From NCBI GenBank assembly GCA_003169895.1, contig PNAE01000007.1, positions 1,655,978 through 1,719,977 on the forward strand: 64,000 nt of DNA, given 5' to 3'. Below, in pieces: positions 28,107-37,348 of the stretch. The position numbers and the translations under genes were made by a program. This DNA is from Gemmatimonadota bacterium (GTDB lineage: Bacteria; Gemmatimonadota; Gemmatimonadetes; Gemmatimonadales; GWC2-71-9). The notes under the pieces are model-generated. The model had not been told where the DNA came from. It was given only the letters and a program-made list of their open reading frames with translations, and made no database searches. Numbering within the stretch: position 1 is the first letter of the stretch; each line of letters opens with the position of its first letter.

Positions 28107-30499
28107 CCGCCGCCCGGCGGACAACGGCGCTGCTCGCCGGCCTTCGCACCAGCTCGCTCGGCGCAAAGCTCGCGTTGCTCGGTGCGTTGCTCACGGCGTG
28201 TGTCGTGGGAAGCACGTTCTTCGCATTGCGGATCACGACCGAACGGAACATCCGCCGGGTCTTTGCGACCGAGCTGCAGGAAAGCCAGCGCTCGATCCGC
28301 CAAGCGCAGAACCGCGACCGTCAGCTGTTGCTTCGGAGTGCGATCCTGCTGTCGAGTTCACCGACGTTGCGGGCCGCACTCGATTGGCGAACCGATGTTG
28401 GCAACGCACGACTGCGCGCACAACAGACCGCTACGGTCGAGAACGAGGCGAACAGCGCATTCGCGGGACTCGGCGATGATGTGCTGCTCATCACCGATGA
28501 TAGTGGGCGCGTGGTCACCACGGTCGGCAACCTGCGAGGACCGCCGGCCGGCACGTCGTTACGATCGCTGCCGGCCGTGTACGCCGCGCTCTTCGGTCAG
28601 AGTGGATCGCCCGACTCGGCGTTCGGCGTGCTCGACCGCCGCGGCGCGCCACCGGTCGAAATCGCCGCCGTACCAATCCTGGTCCACGGCTTCCCCGTCG
28701 GTGCGCTGGTTCTCGGCCGCCGGGTCGACCGCATCGTGAGGATCGCGCCGGCGAGTTCATTCCTCGGCACCCACGCCGTGGTCGCATCGGATCGAGTGCT
28801 GGCGTCGTCGCTCGAGGGGGCGCCGGCCGGTTCGGCCTGGCATCCGCAGACGCTGAGCCTGCCGCGAGGGGCGTCAGCGCTGGCCATTGCGGGTGAGGAT
28901 TATGTCACGGCGATCGTGCCGCTCGGACTCGGCCAGGAAGGCCGCCCAGTCAATCTTTACCTGCTGCGCTCGCTCAACGCCGCGATCGGTCCGGTCGAGC
29001 GCGCGCTGACCTGGCAATTCCTCCTCGCCGGGATACTCGCGGTCGTCCTGGTCGGAGCCGGCGCCGCGGCGCTGTCAAGAACCACGCTGCTGCCGTTGTC
29101 GCGCTTCGTCAACTTCATGCAATCCGGGACGGCGATCGATCGCTATGCCCGATTCAATGAACCGAACGCGCCGCGCGAAATCGCCACGCTTACCGATACC
29201 TACAATCAGCTGATCGAGTCGCTGCAGCACGGCCACGAGGAGTTGCAGCTGCGCACGGTGGATCTTGCCCAGGCCAACGACCGGCTCACCGGCCAGATCA
29301 ACCGCCGGGAGCGCGCCGAGCAGGCGCTCCGCGAGAGCGAGGAACAGCTCCGCCAGGCGCAGAAGCTGGAAGCGCTCGGTGCGCTCGCCGGCGGCGTGGC
29401 CCATGACTTCAATAACATTCTTTCCATCATTCTCGGTTACGCCGAGATCGTCCAGTCCGAACTTCCGGCGGGCAGTTCACCCCGCGCAGATGTGGGCAAG
29501 ATCAGCGACGCGGCGGTCCGGGCCCGGACACTCGTCCGGCAGTTGCTCGCCTTTTCGCGCAAGCAGATTCTGCAACCGCAGGTCCTCGACCTCAATCAGG
29601 TCGTGGCTGGCGTGGAGCCATTGTTGCGCCCGCTGATCGGCGAGGATGTGCTGCTCGAAGTCAAGCTCGCGCCCGACTTGGCGCGAGTCACCGCAGACCC
29701 GGGGCAAATCGAGCAGGTCATCCTCAACTTGGCGGTCAACGCCCGCGATGCCATGCCTAGCGGGGGCCGGCTTTGTATCGAGACGGCCAACGTCATGCTC
29801 GAGCCGCGAGTCGAAGAGTATCCGGTCGCCGGCGGCCCCGTCGTCATGCTCGCGGTGTCGGATACCGGCATCGGGATGGACGTCGCGACGCGGCGCCGGA
29901 TCTTCGAGCCGTTCTTCACCACCAAGCCGGTGGGCAAGGGCACCGGGCTCGGGCTCGCGACGGTGTACGGCATCATCCGGCAGTCCGAGGGGAACATCAC
30001 GGTGTTCAGCGAGCCCGGTGCGGGAAGCGTCTTCCGATGCTACTTCCCGCGCGCCGCGACCCCCGATGGCGTGGCGCAATTCACGGCGATAACCCCGGCG
30101 CCGTCACGAGGTGCCGAGACGATTCTCATCGCGGAAGACGAAGCCGAGCTTCGCGCACTGATGCGGCGGGCACTGGAGCGGCAGGGTTACCACGTGCTCC
30201 AGGCCGGTGACGGCGCGGAGGCGCTTGACGTCGCCGCCAACCACGATGGTCCGATTCACCTGGTCGTGACGGACGTCGTGATGCCGCGGTTGTCCGGGAA
30301 GGAACTTGCCGTCCGCTTGCTGGAGCGGCGCCCCGGCATCCGTGTGCTGTTCATCTCCGGATACTCGGACGAAGCGATCGAGCGGCACGGCGTACTCACG
30401 CCGGATTCAGTCTATCTCGAAAAGCCCGTGTCGCCGGAAGCCTTGTCGCGCACGGTGCGCGAGCTGCTCGACGCCCAGCTTGCGGTCCAGGCGACCTGA
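28103..30499 (+). CDS. hybrid sensor histidine kinase with receiver domain
   Basis: 798 residues. Membrane helix 1 at about 20-43, an extracytoplasmic sensor region of about 250 residues (double-Cache-like), membrane helix 2 at about 305-325, HAMP and coiled coil to about 420. Then the HisKA domain with His434 in GGVAHDFNNILS, an HATPase domain (NLAVNARDAMPSGG, DTGIGMD, GKGTGLGLATVYGI) and a C-terminal receiver domain with phospho-Asp724 in VVTDVVMP. There is no output domain, so it must pass phosphate to an unlinked protein. ATG 28103 overlaps the cupredoxin stop. The ligand is unknown. Confidence 0.92.
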   Translation: MTAARRTTALLAGLRTSSLGAKLALLGALLTACVVGSTFFALRITTERNIRRVFATELQESQRSIRQAQNRDRQLLLRSAILLSSSPTLRAALDWRTDVGNARLRAQQTATVENEANSAFAGLGDDVLLITDDSGRVVTTVGNLRGPPAGTSLRSLPAVYAALFGQSGSPDSAFGVLDRRGAPPVEIAAVPILVHGFPVGALVLGRRVDRIVRIAPASSFLGTHAVVASDRVLASSLEGAPAGSAWHPQTLSLPRGASALAIAGEDYVTAIVPLGLGQEGRPVNLYLLRSLNAAIGPVERALTWQFLLAGILAVVLVGAGAAALSRTTLLPLSRFVNFMQSGTAIDRYARFNEPNAPREIATLTDTYNQLIESLQHGHEELQLRTVDLAQANDRLTGQINRRERAEQALRESEEQLRQAQKLEALGALAGGVAHDFNNILSIILGYAEIVQSELPAGSSPRADVGKISDAAVRARTLVRQLLAFSRKQILQPQVLDLNQVVAGVEPLLRPLIGEDVLLEVKLAPDLARVTADPGQIEQVILNLAVNARDAMPSGGRLCIETANVMLEPRVEEYPVAGGPVVMLAVSDTGIGMDVATRRRIFEPFFTTKPVGKGTGLGLATVYGIIRQSEGNITVFSEPGAGSVFRCYFPRAATPDGVAQFTAITPAPSRGAETILIAEDEAELRALMRRALERQGYHVLQAGDGAEALDVAANHDGPIHLVVTDVVMPRLSGKELAVRLLERRPGIRVLFISGYSDEAIERHGVLTPDSVYLEKPVSPEALSRTVRELLDAQLAVQAT

Positions 30500-30501
30500 T
30501 C

Positions 30502-31590
30502 ATGGGGAGCCGGTTGTCGCTCGTGATTGCATTGCTGGCCGGACTGGCCGGGCAATCCCGCGCCCAGGCCGTCGCATTCGAAACGCTCGGTGCGGTGCAG
30601 GTGGCGAAGACCGACGCCGGATCGCGCTTGCTTGCGCTGAACGACGGCAATCCAGTCCTCGACGGTCAACTCTACGGATGGTTCGCGTTCCAGCCCGCCA
30701 ACGGATTGCGGCTGATGGCGGTGGGCGAAGCATACGGCGAATCCGGGAGTGACAGCGAGCTTGAGGCCGAGCTGCAGCTGCTCTCGCTGCGCTGGTGGCA
30801 CACTCGCGCGGCACGGATCGAACTCGGGAAGATCCTCCTGCCAATCGGCGAGTTCGCACCTCGCCGCTTCGCCAATGTGAATCCGCTCATCGGACAGCCT
30901 GATACCTATGTCGATGAATACCCCTGGGGCATCTCGCTCACCGGAGCGGCCGGTCGGGTAGACTACACTGCCGCGGTGGTATCGCTGCCGGCGGTGAACG
31001 TGCGGTACACGCCCGGGCCCGGAAGTCGCCTGCGCCCGGTGATCGGGATGGGGATCACTGCGGGGCCGCGGTTCCACGTCGGGGCGGCAGTGACATACGG
31101 GTCGTACCTGAACGCCGATCTGGACGCCCAGCTCCCGGCCGGCACGTCATGGCAGGATTTCACGCAAACCGTCGCGACCTTGGACGTGCGGTACAGCGTC
31201 GGCCGGATGGACACGCGTGGGGAGGCAGTATGGTCATCATATCAGGTGCCCACCCTCGCGGAGGCAGTACATGGCCTGGGCTGGTACCTGGAACCGCGAG
31301 TGACAATCTCGCCGCGCCTCTTCGTGGCGGCGCGGTACGAACACAATCGCTATCCGTTCGTTCAGCCGGTCAACCCCGGGCTCTGGATCGGCGCGGCGAC
31401 GACGCAAATGAACGGTGAAGTGGGGTTGGGATACCGTCTGAGCCCCGATGCGCTGGTCAAGATGTCGCTGCGCATGGATCACTGGCCAGTGCACGAGCTG
31501 CCCGGTGTGACCTTTCCCGATGGATACTCGCTCGCGGTGCAGTTCTCGCTGCATTCCGACATCATCCAGCTGCTTACGCGCAAGCCCTGA
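30502..31590 (+). CDS. predicted outer-membrane beta-barrel (porin-like) protein
   Basis: 362 residues with signal peptide SLVIALLAGLAGQSRAQA and strongly amphipathic strands throughout (FAFQPANGLRLMAVGEAY, YEHNRYPF, YSLAVQFSLHSDIIQL). The segment LGKILLPIGEFAPRRFANVNPLIG resembles that of several proteobacterial-type porins, but I cannot name the family. It starts 2 nt after the kinase stop, so it is the third gene of a cupredoxin-kinase-porin operon. Its role may be uptake of the substrate or metal that the kinase senses. Confidence 0.78.
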   Translation: MGSRLSLVIALLAGLAGQSRAQAVAFETLGAVQVAKTDAGSRLLALNDGNPVLDGQLYGWFAFQPANGLRLMAVGEAYGESGSDSELEAELQLLSLRWWHTRAARIELGKILLPIGEFAPRRFANVNPLIGQPDTYVDEYPWGISLTGAAGRVDYTAAVVSLPAVNVRYTPGPGSRLRPVIGMGITAGPRFHVGAAVTYGSYLNADLDAQLPAGTSWQDFTQTVATLDVRYSVGRMDTRGEAVWSSYQVPTLAEAVHGLGWYLEPRVTISPRLFVAARYEHNRYPFVQPVNPGLWIGAATTQMNGEVGLGYRLSPDALVKMSLRMDHWPVHELPGVTFPDGYSLAVQFSLHSDIIQLLTRKP

Positions 31591-31627
31591 AACTGGATGC
31601 GATGGAATAGTCAGGGCGGTACCTGGT

Positions 31628-33433
31628 TCACGGCAGCCGTTGAAGCTCCAGGTCAAACGCCGGTACCGGCGGCTCACCCGGGTACATCTCCGCAAACGGC
31701 AGGCGCAGCTTCTGCCCGCCGCTTACGACGCCTTCGACCGCATGCACCACAGCCAGCGCCTGCAATCGCGTGACGGCGGGATTTCCTGGATCTGTCCTCA
31801 GTGTCCATCCGATCAGCAGCGGGCCACGGGCGCGAATGGCCCAGCCGGGCCCGGTGATGCGGACGCCCTCGGGCGCCACGACGGGCTCGGCCGGCATGCC
31901 CATCAGCCAGCGGCCCGCGCGCCCGCTTGGAGAATTCTCGGGCGCGAGCGTGAGTACCGCGATTGGCGCGTGCAGCGTCACCTCGATGACGGCCTGGTAG
32001 CGCGCACCGAGTCGCCGCTCGAGTTGCACGCGATCAATGGCCGTGTGAATCACCAACCGGCGCGCATCTGCGGCCACCGCGACCGGAACGGCAGCGACAG
32101 CGGCGCTGTCGCTGACAAACGGATACATGAATGCCGGGCCGGCCCGCACTCGTGCCACGTTCTTGCCGTCACCGACGATTGGACGCCACGCGCTCGGCCA
32201 CGGCCCCGGTTGCGGTGCCACGAGCGATGGTGGCGCCGCGGTCAACCCGGCCTTGCCAATGGCTCCCTCGACCACCCGACGGTACAGGTCGGCGACCTCC
32301 GCGACGTGCTGGTACGCCGTCGTGACCGGCAATCCGTCCATCCATCGGGGGCCGAGGCCGACATTGTGATCGGTCGCCATGACGGCGGCGATCCGTAATG
32401 CGCGCGGCGACGTCGTGCTGAGTGCATGGATGGCCTGGCGCAGCCGCCAGCTCCAGACGGGCTCACTGGCACGCAGCAGATCCCAGTCGCCGCCCCATTC
32501 GCCGTGCCGCACGATCAATTGGCTGCCCCGGCGGGCTTCGAGATGCTGGAAGAACTCTTCGGGGGTAGCCACTACCAGGCGCGCGACATGGGCGCGGAGG
32601 TTCCAGCGCCTGGTGGCCGCAGCGAGGTGGGCGACGCAGTCGGGGCTGCTATTGTCGAGCGAATGCTGGATGATCCCGAGTGGCTGGGCGCTGGCTCGAT
32701 GTGCCAGCTGAGTCGCGACGCCGAGCGTGAGCATACTGTCATCGTCGACGGCGCCGAAGTGCTGCGGGTCCAGCGCCCGGATGCAGTCGGGTGGCAGCAG
32801 CCACCGGTTCAGACCCGCTTGATATCCGGCGGGATCAATTGCTACCAGTACTCGCGCCCCAGCGGCAGATTCCCAGTAGAAGGGATCGTTCGTTACGCGC
32901 GCGGGTAGCGGCGGGGAGAACATCAGGTTCGGACCCATGAGCAAGTAATGAATGCCGGCCGCCGCGAGTGCATCGACCAGCGCTTCCGGTACCGCCGGCA
33001 CGTCGTTGATGACGGCGACGGTGGGACGCCGGCCGAGTTCCCGTTCGACCCGGTCGAGGTGCAGCGTCAGCAGGTGCAGCGCTTCGGGAAAGGCGGCGGC
33101 GTAGGGGTTCAAGAGTGTCGCGCCGACGCTGATCTGCCTTCGCCGCACCAGCGCGCGCAGGCGGGCGATCTGCCCGGGATTGGACCAGTAGTGATCGAGC
33201 CACGTATCGACCGACCACCCGCCTTCCTCGAACCAGACGAACGTGCGGTCATGTTCCGCCAGATCGATCGCGCGGTCGAGAATCTGGATGCGTTGTTCGC
33301 GCACAGCGGTAATCGGTGCGGTATAGCCCAGGTCGAGGTGGCTGCCGGGGACGATGAAGACGGTGTCCTGCGCTCGCTGGGCCTGGGCCGGCAGCTGCGC
33401 GGTGAGCAGCAGCGCAGCCAGCATTGACCGCAC
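31628..33433 (-). CDS. secreted GH38-like (alpha-mannosidase-type) hydrolase
   Basis: 601 residues. Leader SMLAALLLTAQLPAQAQ; GTG 33433 gives a positively charged n-region, with ATG 33424 as the alternative. GSHLDLGYT (His32, Asp34) is the metal-binding H-x-D motif of the GH38 N-terminal domain, and Asp144 in VINDVPAVP could be the nucleophile. FEEGGWSVDTWL and IRALKQ-like segments also fit. The protein is shorter than usual GH38 mannosidases (800-1000), with only a brief C-terminal beta region. It may cleave alpha-mannosides or related glycans outside the cytoplasm; substrate unproven. Confidence 0.65.
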   Translation of the reverse strand: MRSMLAALLLTAQLPAQAQRAQDTVFIVPGSHLDLGYTAPITAVREQRIQILDRAIDLAEHDRTFVWFEEGGWSVDTWLDHYWSNPGQIARLRALVRRRQISVGATLLNPYAAAFPEALHLLTLHLDRVERELGRRPTVAVINDVPAVPEALVDALAAAGIHYLLMGPNLMFSPPLPARVTNDPFYWESAAGARVLVAIDPAGYQAGLNRWLLPPDCIRALDPQHFGAVDDDSMLTLGVATQLAHRASAQPLGIIQHSLDNSSPDCVAHLAAATRRWNLRAHVARLVVATPEEFFQHLEARRGSQLIVRHGEWGGDWDLLRASEPVWSWRLRQAIHALSTTSPRALRIAAVMATDHNVGLGPRWMDGLPVTTAYQHVAEVADLYRRVVEGAIGKAGLTAAPPSLVAPQPGPWPSAWRPIVGDGKNVARVRAGPAFMYPFVSDSAAVAAVPVAVAADARRLVIHTAIDRVQLERRLGARYQAVIEVTLHAPIAVLTLAPENSPSGRAGRWLMGMPAEPVVAPEGVRITGPGWAIRARGPLLIGWTLRTDPGNPAVTRLQALAVVHAVEGVVSGGQKLRLPFAEMYPGEPPVPAFDLELQRLP

Positions 33434-33464
33434 GCGTCGGGAGTGGGCAGGGAACGTCAGGAAA

Positions 33465-35591
33465 CTACCTCCCGCGTCGGGCCCATCCCCACTGCTTCGC
33501 GATCAATCTCTCGATAAGCTTGCGAGCGCGCAGCTCGAGTGCGGCGCCCCAGTCGCGTATCGGTTCGAGGTTCGGACTCTCGATCGGACCACATTCGGCC
33601 TCGCTCGGCTCGGTTCCGGCCAGAAAGAATTCGCTCGAGCTGCACTCCGATTGCCCGTCGCCCTCGGTGACGCTTGCCGGAGCCTCCGTGACGCCGGCAG
33701 GCACCTCGAACGGACTCCAGTCGTCGTCGGTCGTGGCCTCCGCGAGAAACTGTGCCACGATTGGCAACGCCGCGGCGGCGCCGGTCATGTGCAAGCTGCG
33801 ATCGTCATCGTAGCCGACCCATACCCCGACCACCAGCGACGTCGAGTAGGCGACGAACCAGGCGTCACGCCAGTTGTTCGATGTTCCCGTCTTCCCGGCG
33901 ATGCCATCCAGGTGGCCTTCGGCACCCAGTGCGCGACCGGTGCCGCGAGCAATCACACCCTGGAGTGTGGATGTCACCAGATACGCCACGGCTGGGTCGA
34001 TCACGCGTGACACCGACATCGCGGCGTCGATCTGCACCGTGTCGCCGTATCGCTCGCGTCGGAGAATGGTCCGCGGCGTGGCGAGATCTCCGCCGGCGGC
34101 CAGCACGCCATATGCGCGCACCAGTTCGGTCAGCGTCAGCGCGGAGCTGCCAAGCGCCAGGCTCGGCACGGCATCGAGCGAGCTGGTAAGCCCCAAGCGT
34201 CTCGCGGTCGCCACGATCTGTTCGGGACCGACCGCAAGTCCGATGCGCGCGAACGGAACGTTCAGCGACTGTTCCATCGCCTCGCGTATCGTGACCGGAC
34301 CGCGGAAAGTGCCATCGTAATCGCCCGGCTCCCACGGCCCGGTCGCCGTCTCGACTCGCAGCGGCTCGTCGTCAACGATCGAGGCGAGAGTGAACGCCGG
34401 GGGGTGATTGTCCAGCCGCTGCAGCGCGGTGAGTGCGACGATGGGCTTGAACGCGCTACCGGGCTGGCGCAGCGCCGTGGTGGCCCGATTGAATTGCGAC
34501 GCACCGTAGTCGCGGCCGCCGACCATCGCGAGCACATCACCGTTGCGGGGATCGATGGCGACCAGCGCGGCCTGCACGCCGGAATCGCGCAGCCGGTCGA
34601 GGCCGTGCTCCACCGAACGCTCGGCCGCGCGCTGCAACGTCGCGTCGAGTGTCGTGTAGACCGCCACACCGCGGGCTGGGAGGTGACGGCCGATGGCAGC
34701 GAGCGCAACGTCGCGGAAGTTGCGCCCGTCCAGCGTGCCCGCCGGATGGGTGCGGGTGGGCACGTCGGCACGACTCGCCTGTTCCGCGGCTGACGGCGTG
34801 ATGCGACGCTGGTCGGCCATCAACTGGAGCACCAGGTCGCGGCGCTCGCGGGCCACATCGGGATGGCGGTTCGGCGCGTTGTGATTCGGGGCACTGATCG
34901 TGGCGGCCAGCAGCGCCGATTCGGCCAGCGTGAGCCGCCGCACGTCTTTTCCAAAGAAGTACCGCGCGGCGGCGCCCACGCCGTGGATCGCGCGCGCACC
35001 GTCCTGGCCGAGATAGATCTCGTTAAGGTAGGCCTCGAGGATCGTCGCCTTGTCGTATCGCATCTCGAGGACTGACGCAATCGCGGCCTCGCGAAGCTTC
35101 CGCCACGGTGTGCGACTGGCCGAGAGGAACAGGTTCTTGGCGAGTTGCTGCGTGAGTGTGCTGCCACCCTGCGCGATGCCGCCGGCACGGACGTCTGCCA
35201 CGAGCGCGCCGACGATCCGGCGGACGTCGATGCCATGATGCTGGTAGAAGCGCTGGTCCTCGACAGCGAGCACGGCCTGAATGAGGTGCTTGGGTACCTC
35301 GCCAAGCGTCACCGGAACGCGTTCCTCCATCGTTCCGTCGATGGCGCCGATCGCGACCGCTGAACGCGGTTGACGGTTCACGCCCCATGGGATTGGCCGG
35401 GTGTACAGGGCCGAAGGGATGCGCCCACGGGGATCGCCGATGTGAGCGCGGACAACGGCTTCCGTGACGATCGCGACGAAGCCGGCCGCGGCGCAGCCGA
35501 GCCCCGCGAGCAACACCGAGCGGGGAGAGATTCGGGCGCGAGCGGCGGTCCACCCAGTACGGCAACGTTCGACAATCGACTGCCAGGTCAT
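33465..35591 (-). CDS. class A penicillin-binding protein (transglycosylase/transpeptidase)
   Basis: Bifunctional peptidoglycan synthase of 708 residues. One membrane helix (about 26-46), GT51 domain with catalytic Glu111 in AVEDQRFYQHHG and GGSTLTQQLAKNLFL, then the transpeptidase domain with SxxK at Ser379-Lys382 (RQPGSAFKPIV), SxN in EQSLNVPFAR and KTG in GIAGKTGTSNNWRD. The C-terminus is acidic and Ser-rich. The short region before GT51 does not clearly contain a UB2H domain, so PBP1A- or PBP1B-type cannot be decided. It starts at ATG 35591, divergent from the BNR propeller gene. Confidence 0.93.
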   Translation of the reverse strand: MTWQSIVERCRTGWTAARARISPRSVLLAGLGCAAAGFVAIVTEAVVRAHIGDPRGRIPSALYTRPIPWGVNRQPRSAVAIGAIDGTMEERVPVTLGEVPKHLIQAVLAVEDQRFYQHHGIDVRRIVGALVADVRAGGIAQGGSTLTQQLAKNLFLSASRTPWRKLREAAIASVLEMRYDKATILEAYLNEIYLGQDGARAIHGVGAAARYFFGKDVRRLTLAESALLAATISAPNHNAPNRHPDVARERRDLVLQLMADQRRITPSAAEQASRADVPTRTHPAGTLDGRNFRDVALAAIGRHLPARGVAVYTTLDATLQRAAERSVEHGLDRLRDSGVQAALVAIDPRNGDVLAMVGGRDYGASQFNRATTALRQPGSAFKPIVALTALQRLDNHPPAFTLASIVDDEPLRVETATGPWEPGDYDGTFRGPVTIREAMEQSLNVPFARIGLAVGPEQIVATARRLGLTSSLDAVPSLALGSSALTLTELVRAYGVLAAGGDLATPRTILRRERYGDTVQIDAAMSVSRVIDPAVAYLVTSTLQGVIARGTGRALGAEGHLDGIAGKTGTSNNWRDAWFVAYSTSLVVGVWVGYDDDRSLHMTGAAAALPIVAQFLAEATTDDDWSPFEVPAGVTEAPASVTEGDGQSECSSSEFFLAGTEPSEAECGPIESPNLEPIRDWGAALELRARKLIERLIAKQWGWARRGR

Positions 35592-35781
35592 CGGGTGGCA
35601 CTCCGGATGGCGTCAAATTAGCCTGACGGGCTGGAGATGAATTGAGTTTCAAGGTGTAACGGCAACTCTTCGCGCGAGGTCGCTGGCGAAGCGAGACGGC
35701 CTCGGTGAGACTTGCCGCGCGCCGCGCCCGGCAGCAAGATGGAACTGATCGGAATGTCCGAAGCCCAACAAGGAGCAGGGG

Positions 35782-36897
35782 ATGAGCAGCGTACGGGTTC
35801 TGGTTGGGACCCATAAGGGCGCGTTCGTATTGACGTCGGATGCCAAGCGCAAACGGTGGGACGTGGCGGGCCCCCACTTCGCCGGGTGGGAGATCTACCA
35901 CGTCAAGGGCTCGCCCGTTGAGCCGAACCGGCTGTACGCGTCGCAATGCAGCGGCTGGTTCGGGCAGCTGATCCAGCGCTCCGACGATGGCGGCAAGACC
36001 TGGGACGCCGTGGGCAACCAGTTCAGCTACGATGGCGCGCTGGGCACGCACCAGTGGTACGACGGCACGCCGCATCCATGGGAGTTCAAGCGCGTCTGGC
36101 ATCTCGAACCGTCGCTCACCGATCCGGACACCGTGTACGCCGGTGTGGAAGACGCCGCCCTCTTTCGCACGGTCGATGCCGGCAAGACGTGGCACGAACT
36201 CCCCGGGCTGCGGCAACACGGCTCCGGGTCGCGGTGGCAGCCTGGTGCCGGTGGCATGGGCCTGCACACGATCCTGCTCGATCCCGGCAATCCGGAGCGG
36301 ATCTTCATCGCGATCTCGGCGGCGGGCGTGTTCCGGAGCGACGACGCCGGCAAGACGTGGCGTCCGACCAATCAGGGCCTGCGTTCGCAGTACATTCCCG
36401 ATCCAACGGCGGACGTCGGCCACTGCGTTCACCGCATCGCGATGCATCCATCGCGTCCGGACGTGCTCTTCATGCAGAAGCACTGGGACGTGATGCGCAG
36501 CGACGACGCCGGCGAGTCGTGGCAGGAGATCAGCGGCAACCTGCCGAGCGATTTCGGCTTCCCGATCGACGTGCACGCGCACGAGCCGGATACCATCTAT
36601 GTCGTCCCGATCAAGAGTGACTCCGAGCATTTCCCGCCCGACGGCAAGCTGCGTGTCTATCGCAGCCGGACCGGTGGCAACGAGTGGGAAGCGCTCACGA
36701 AGGGTCTGCCGCAGCAGGATTGTTACGTGAACGTCTTGCGCGAGGCGATGGCGGTTGACTCGCTCGATTCGTGCGGCGTGTATGTCGGCACCACGGGAGG
36801 GCAGGTGTACGGGTCCGCCGATGCGGGCGACACGTGGGCGCCGATTGTCCGCGACCTTCCGGCCGTTCTGTCGGTCGAGGTCCAGACGCTGCAATGA
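35782..36897 (+). CDS. BNR/Asp-box beta-propeller protein
   Basis: 371 residues, no signal peptide. Asp-box repeats occur at [32 protein letters not shown] and SADAGDTW, spaced as in a sialidase-like or Ycf48-like beta-propeller. The start [20 protein letters not shown] is typical of a widespread WD40/YVTN/BNR-like group of unknown function. AAGGAGCAGGGG precedes ATG 35782. No catalytic sialidase residues can be argued, so it is likely a scaffold. Its stop overlaps the start of the ubiquitin-like gene (ATGA), so the two are coupled. Confidence 0.85.
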   Translation: MSSVRVLVGTHKGAFVLTSDAKRKRWDVAGPHFAGWEIYHVKGSPVEPNRLYASQCSGWFGQLIQRSDDGGKTWDAVGNQFSYDGALGTHQWYDGTPHPWEFKRVWHLEPSLTDPDTVYAGVEDAALFRTVDAGKTWHELPGLRQHGSGSRWQPGAGGMGLHTILLDPGNPERIFIAISAAGVFRSDDAGKTWRPTNQGLRSQYIPDPTADVGHCVHRIAMHPSRPDVLFMQKHWDVMRSDDAGESWQEISGNLPSDFGFPIDVHAHEPDTIYVVPIKSDSEHFPPDGKLRVYRSRTGGNEWEALTKGLPQQDCYVNVLREAMAVDSLDSCGVYVGTTGGQVYGSADAGDTWAPIVRDLPAVLSVEVQTLQ

Positions 36898-37190
36898 TCC
36901 GTGTGATACTGCCGGCCCACCTGCGGACACTGGCGCGCGTCAACGGCGAGGTGGAACTGGCGGCTCCGGACCTGGTGACGGTACGCTCGGTCCTCGACGC
37001 GCTCGAGGCGAGCTACCCCGTCCTGCGCGGCACGATCCGCGACCACGTTACCCTGCAGCGCCGCGCGTTCCTGCGCTTCTTCGCGTGCGGCGAAGACCTG
37101 TCGCATGAGCCGCCCGACGCGCCGCTCCCCGATGCGGTCGCCAAGGGAGAGGAGCCATTGCTGGTGATTGGGGCGATCGCGGGGGGATAG
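36894..37190 (+). CDS. MoaD/ThiS-like beta-grasp protein ending in Gly-Gly
   Basis: 98 residues. The pattern [37 protein letters not shown] and the end [10 protein letters not shown] fit the MoaD/ThiS fold, with the C-terminal Gly-Gly needed for adenylation and thiocarboxylate formation or conjugation. No E1-like (ThiF/MoeB) or molybdopterin or thiamine gene lies nearby. ATG 36894 overlaps the propeller stop. It could be a sulfur carrier or a small protein modifier; the sequence does not decide. Confidence 0.83.
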   Translation: MIRVILPAHLRTLARVNGEVELAAPDLVTVRSVLDALEASYPVLRGTIRDHVTLQRRAFLRFFACGEDLSHEPPDAPLPDAVAKGEEPLLVIGAIAGG

Positions 37191-37285
37191 TCAGGCTCGC
37201 CCTCAGCGGCCAGCGGGTGATGGCTCCGTTATGTCCGGGAGGTCGACGTGAGCGACACGTGCGTCGGGCGAGCGATTCAGCCTGA
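37191..37285. repeat. nested inverted repeat between convergent genes
   Basis: TCAGGCT (37191-37197) pairs with AGCCTGA (37279-37285), and the overlapping GCTCGCCC (37195-37202) pairs with GGGCGAGC (37266-37273). It starts at the stop of the MoaD/ThiS-like gene and lies before the stop of the ABC permease. It may be a terminator; the long loop and lack of a U-tract keep this weak. The rest of the gap to 37348 shows nothing. Confidence 0.4.
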
Positions 37286-37348
37286 GGAGTTGCGGCAGGG
37301 CGACCTACGGATGACGATCCATACTCGTCTCGCGCTATCAGGCACTGC

